Below, piece by piece: positions 60,897 through 64,000 of a DNA stretch of 64,000 nt. The DNA is from Polynucleobacter parvulilacunae (lineage in GTDB: Bacteria > Pseudomonadota > Gammaproteobacteria > Burkholderiales > Burkholderiaceae). The stretch lies in assembly GCF_018881715.1 (NCBI RefSeq), contig NZ_JACVPW010000013.1:124001-188000 (forward strand). The letters are read 5' to 3'. The position numbers and the translations under genes were made by a program. Every line of letters begins with the position of its first letter. Position 1 is the first letter of the stretch. The notes under the pieces were generated by a model that searched no databases, was not told the DNA's origin, and was given only the letters and a program-made list of their open reading frames with translations.

Positions 60897-63095
60897 ATGA
60901 CAACAGCATTAAATACCTCACGTAGAAACTTCATCATTAGCTCGGCGGCTCTTGGGGCTGGATTGGCGATTGGTTTTGAGATCCCAGCCTTTGCAGGTAC
61001 AGCTAAGAATCCTAGCGCACCGCTTGCTACACCAGAGATTGGTGCATGGGTAGTGGTTAAGCCAAATGATGATGTGATTGTTCGCATCGTTAAATCAGAA
61101 ATGGGACAAGGGACTATCACTGGCTTGTGCCAGCTAGTCGCCGAAGAGCTCGAATGCGATTGGAAAAAGATTTCTTATGAGTACCCAACACCGGGTGAGA
61201 GCTTAAAGCGTAAACAGGTATGGGGAAGTTTTTCAACTGGTGGTAGTCGTGGTATTCGTCAATCCGAGCAATATGTTCGCAAGGGTGGGGCTGCTGCCCG
61301 CATGATGTTGATTCAAGCAGCTGCCGACCAATGGGGTGTTCCTACTGGCGAGTGCGTCGCATTAAACAGTGTGATTACTCATAAGCCATCAGGACGTAAG
61401 ACAAGCTTTGGTAAAGTCTCACAAGCGGCCTCTTCGCTCCCTGTGCCAAACGAAATTACCCTAAAAGACCCGAAAGACTGGAAGATCATTGGCAAGCCAA
61501 TTGCCCGTATTGATGACACGGTAGGCAAGGTTACGGGTAAGCAGATTTATGGCATTGACTTTAAGTTGCCGGGAATGTTGATTGCCACAATTAACGAATG
61601 CCCAGTATTTGGCGGCACCGTGAAAAGTTTTGATGCGACCAAAGCTATGCAAGTCAAAGGGGTTAAAAATGTGGTCCCTGTTGGCGGCACAGCTGTAGCA
61701 GTTATTGCCGATACTTTTTGGCATGCTAAGACCGCAATGGAGCAGGTGGATATTGTTTGGGACTTTGGCCCAAATGTTAAGGTGACTAGCGAGTCGATTA
61801 AAGGTGTCCTGGAGGAAGGTTTGGGCGCACCGTTTGCTTTTGTGCGCAATCAAAAGGGTGATGCTAAACAGGTAATCTCTACCGCATCCACTACTTTAGA
61901 GTCCACTTATTTTTACCCATTCTTGAACCATGCGACGCTTGAGCCAATGAATGCTACCGCTAAATGGACACCAGAAAAATGCGAGACCTGGATTCCTACG
62001 CAGAACGGTGAGAATTCAATGGCGGCCGTTATTAAGGCGTCAGGCTTAAAGGCCGATCAATGTGATGTTTACAAAATTAATATTGGCGGAGGCTTTGGTC
62101 GTCGCGGCTCTCACCAAGATTACGCTACACAAGCGGTATTGATTGCAAAACAGATGCCTGGAACACCAATTAAATTGATGTGGACTCGCGAAGAGGATAT
62201 GACTCAAGGTCGATACCACCCCGTCATGATGGGTAAGCTCACTGGTGCATTCGATGAAAAGAAAAACCTTTTAGGCGTTCATATGCGACTCTCTGGCCAG
62301 TCCATTTTGGCGTCAACCAGCCCATCAACTTTGGATGCCAATAAAGGTTTGGATCCCGAAGTGTTCCAGGGATTGGATTCTGAGGGACAACATGCATTCA
62401 CATATAACTTCCCTAATTTGCTCATTGATCATGCAATGCGTAACACCCACGTGCCACCAGGATTTTGGCGTGGCGTTAATGTGAATCAAAACGGCATCTT
62501 CGTTGAAACCTTTATGGATGAAATGGCTGATTACGTAGGCAAAGACCCGCTTGCCTTCCGTTTGCAGTATCTTTCAAATCATCCGCGGGCTGCAGCAGTT
62601 CTAAATGCGGTAGCAAAAGGGATTGGATGGGATAAGCCGGCTCCAGCTGGTGTACATCGCGGAATCGCACAGATGCATTCCTATGGTAGCTATGCCGCTG
62701 CAGCATGTGAGCTTTCTGTAAAGGATGGCAAGGAAGTTAAAATCCATCGCTTTGTAGCGGCAATTGATCCAGGATATGTCGTAAATCCTGCTCAGGTCGA
62801 GCGTCAAACCTCTGGCTCATTTGTGTTTGGTTTGTCAGCTCTATTTGAAGAGCAGATTACCATTAAGGATGGCCGAGTGGAGCAAAAGAATTTTAATGAC
62901 TTTAACTCCTTGCGCTTAGCCCAAATGCCTAAGGTGGAGACTATTCTCATTCAAGGTGGCGGCAAAGAGTGGGGTGGTGTAGGGGAGCCTACGATTGCTG
63001 TCGCTGCCCCTGCCGTTCTGAATGCTTTCTACCGCGCAACTGGTAAGCGTATTCGTACTATCCCATTGAAAAATAGCGGTATTACTTTGGTTTAA
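60897..63095 (+). CDS. Molybdopterin-binding subunit of a molybdenum hydroxylase, IorB-like
   Basis: Catalytic subunit of the two-subunit enzyme, 732 residues. The N-terminus TSRRNFIISSAALGAGL is a twin-arginine signal, so the complex is exported folded, the small subunit presumably hitchhiking. Molybdopterin-contact regions GGGFGRRGSHQDY and the catalytic Glu in GVGEPTI near the C-terminus are present. The substrate could be an aldehyde or N-heterocycle; by analogy with IorB, isoquinoline-type substrates. No cytochrome c or maturation genes are seen nearby. Confidence 0.9.
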   Translation: MTTALNTSRRNFIISSAALGAGLAIGFEIPAFAGTAKNPSAPLATPEIGAWVVVKPNDDVIVRIVKSEMGQGTITGLCQLVAEELECDWKKISYEYPTPGESLKRKQVWGSFSTGGSRGIRQSEQYVRKGGAAARMMLIQAAADQWGVPTGECVALNSVITHKPSGRKTSFGKVSQAASSLPVPNEITLKDPKDWKIIGKPIARIDDTVGKVTGKQIYGIDFKLPGMLIATINECPVFGGTVKSFDATKAMQVKGVKNVVPVGGTAVAVIADTFWHAKTAMEQVDIVWDFGPNVKVTSESIKGVLEEGLGAPFAFVRNQKGDAKQVISTASTTLESTYFYPFLNHATLEPMNATAKWTPEKCETWIPTQNGENSMAAVIKASGLKADQCDVYKINIGGGFGRRGSHQDYATQAVLIAKQMPGTPIKLMWTREEDMTQGRYHPVMMGKLTGAFDEKKNLLGVHMRLSGQSILASTSPSTLDANKGLDPEVFQGLDSEGQHAFTYNFPNLLIDHAMRNTHVPPGFWRGVNVNQNGIFVETFMDEMADYVGKDPLAFRLQYLSNHPRAAAVLNAVAKGIGWDKPAPAGVHRGIAQMHSYGSYAAAACELSVKDGKEVKIHRFVAAIDPGYVVNPAQVERQTSGSFVFGLSALFEEQITIKDGRVEQKNFNDFNSLRLAQMPKVETILIQGGGKEWGGVGEPTIAVAAPAVLNAFYRATGKRIRTIPLKNSGITLV

Positions 63096-63128
63096 TGCGC
63101 TAAAGAAGTGCCCAGTATTTTTGATATC

Positions 63129-63163
63129 AATCCACCCAATGCATTATTGGGTGGATTTTTTAC
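63129..63163 (+). terminator. Terminator after the molybdenum hydroxylase genes
   Basis: Perfect 12-bp stem AATCCACCCAAT/ATTGGGTGGATT with loop GCATT and a T run; a strong end for the hydroxylase transcript. Confidence 0.93.
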
Positions 63164-63180
63164 ATCCTAGAAGGAGTGTT

Positions 63181-64000
63181 ATGCCCACAGTCAGTCAATA
63201 TAAAAAACTAGTCCTAAGTATTGGAGTGGTAGTTGGTGCTCTCTCTACATCAGCATTGGCATGGGGTCCAACTGGTCACCAGACTACTGGCTATATTGCT
63301 CAGTCGCTATTAACGCCTGAAGTACAGATTCGCTTAAATGAAATTATGCCTGCTGCTGATTTGGGGCAAGTAGCTACATGGATGGATGATGAGCGCTTAA
63401 ATTTGAAGAAAACCATTCCGGATTCTGCTCAATGGCATTTTTATAATCTGCCAGTTTGTGACAACAAACCCAAGAAAGACCTTTGCAAAAATAATAATTG
63501 CGCAATTTACCGGATTGATGAGTATTCACAAGTCTTGGCTGATCCAAAAGCCAGCAAGGAAGACAAAATATTTGCTGTTCGCGTCATTGTTCATGTTGTG
63601 GGCGACCTACATCAACCCTTGCACGCTGGGGATAATGGCGACAGGGGTGGTAACCAGCTTAAGGTGGGTGAGCATACAAACCTTCATTCCACTTGGGATA
63701 AGGCCTATGTTCAAAAGATGGCTAGAGGCAAAACATCCAAGGAGTTTGCTCAGGAAATTAGAGACAGAAATGCCGATAAGATTGAGATTTGGCAGGCGGG
63801 TGACGCGCTAAATTGGGCGAATGAATCCAATCAAGCAGCAAGATCAGTAGCCTATGGCCAGCTTCCCAACTTTTCATGTGATGTTGTTTATCTACATGTC
63901 GACTCGCCATCAAAGTCATATGAATATAAAGCGCAGAAGGTGATCGAGCAGCGCCTTGCTATGGCTGGATCTAGAATTGCTTTTGTGCTCAACACTGCGC
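63181..64000 (+). CDS. Secreted S1/P1-type nuclease, 3' end cut by window
   Basis: A partial gene open to the window's end, with 273 codons visible. The N-terminus TVSQYKKLVLSIGVVVGALSTSALA is a Sec signal, cleaved before W-G, making Trp the mature N-terminus as in zinc-trinuclear S1/P1 nucleases. Metal ligands are visible: HQ in WGPTGHQ, WMDDE, HFYN, HVVGDLHQPLH...D and LHSTWD. These enzymes cut single-stranded DNA and RNA and act as 3'-nucleotidases. The ATG has AAGGAG upstream. Likely a nutrient-scavenging nuclease in the periplasm; the length beyond the window is unknown. Confidence 0.9.
   Translation, partial: MPTVSQYKKLVLSIGVVVGALSTSALAWGPTGHQTTGYIAQSLLTPEVQIRLNEIMPAADLGQVATWMDDERLNLKKTIPDSAQWHFYNLPVCDNKPKKDLCKNNNCAIYRIDEYSQVLADPKASKEDKIFAVRVIVHVVGDLHQPLHAGDNGDRGGNQLKVGEHTNLHSTWDKAYVQKMARGKTSKEFAQEIRDRNADKIEIWQAGDALNWANESNQAARSVAYGQLPNFSCDVVYLHVDSPSKSYEYKAQKVIEQRLAMAGSRIAFVLNTA

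Overview
The window looks like a chromosome segment of a freshwater betaproteobacterium of the Burkholderiaceae, most likely Polynucleobacter or a close relative. The basis is recall of family features and gene order, not a database search: pheS-pheT-ihfA-merR-tRNA-Pro, an odhA-odhB-lpdA-zapE operon, a roughly 400-residue TrpS, a RoxA/SlyD/CysE/TrmJ neighbourhood, moderate GC and very short spacers. Both ends are cut: pheS lacks its start and an S1/P1-type nuclease lacks its end.

Layout. 1-5.2 kb: phenylalanyl-tRNA synthetase, IHF alpha, a MerR-type regulator, tRNA-Pro(GGG), a hotdog thioesterase and an H-NS-like protein. 5.2-13.8 kb: a regulator with an excisionase-type HTH, divergent from the 2-oxoglutarate dehydrogenase operon, whose leader is a candidate sucA RNA element; then zapE and a PHP phosphoesterase. 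13.8-30.6 kb: dense housekeeping genes (trpS, dapA, bamC-like, roxA, slyD-like, cysE, trmJ, suhB, lpxH, ppiB, cysS, an AlkA-type glycosylase, accA, tilS, lysC, tRNA-Ser). A 55-residue Ala/Pro-repeat lipoprotein sits at 17.7-17.9 kb with its own promoter and a perfect 20-bp palindrome in its leader.

30.6-36.9 kb is accessory: a metallophosphoesterase, an intact hipBA-type toxin-antitoxin pair with duplicated operator-like repeats, a broken tyrosine integrase, small lipoproteins and exported proteins, a 59-residue HTH/zinc-knuckle protein, a zinc-ribbon Smr protein, and a yqjD-yqjE-yqjK-like membrane trio. Apt and an MTA/SAH-type nucleosidase follow as a pair diverging from start codons only 11 bp apart.

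38.0-52.9 kb reads as a hydrocarbon and fatty-acid module: an AlkB-type alkane hydroxylase overlapping an AlkJ-like GMC dehydrogenase, then on the other strand acyl-CoA dehydrogenase, a HADH/ECH fusion, thiolase, DUF2147, a nitronate-monooxygenase-like flavoprotein and enoyl-CoA hydratase, with a TetR regulator, an outer-membrane barrel, FadD and PlsC. A perfect GAAACTAGTTTC palindrome lies between the regulator and the barrel gene. The genes together could take an n-alkane or fatty acid to acetyl-CoA, but no rubredoxin, aldehyde dehydrogenase or ETF is present here.

52.9-64 kb holds a DUF4442 protein, an IlvD/Edd dehydratase whose cysteine spacing suggests a sugar-acid substrate, several outer-membrane beta-barrels of unassigned role, an exported beta-carbonic anhydrase in an apparent operon with a barrel and a Rap1a/Tai-like small protein, a two-gene molybdenum hydroxylase, and the start of a secreted S1/P1 nuclease. 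The carbonic anhydrase-barrel-small protein operon and the alkane/beta-oxidation locus with its palindrome are the best candidates for something not yet described. No CRISPR array, rRNA or complete insertion sequence was seen.
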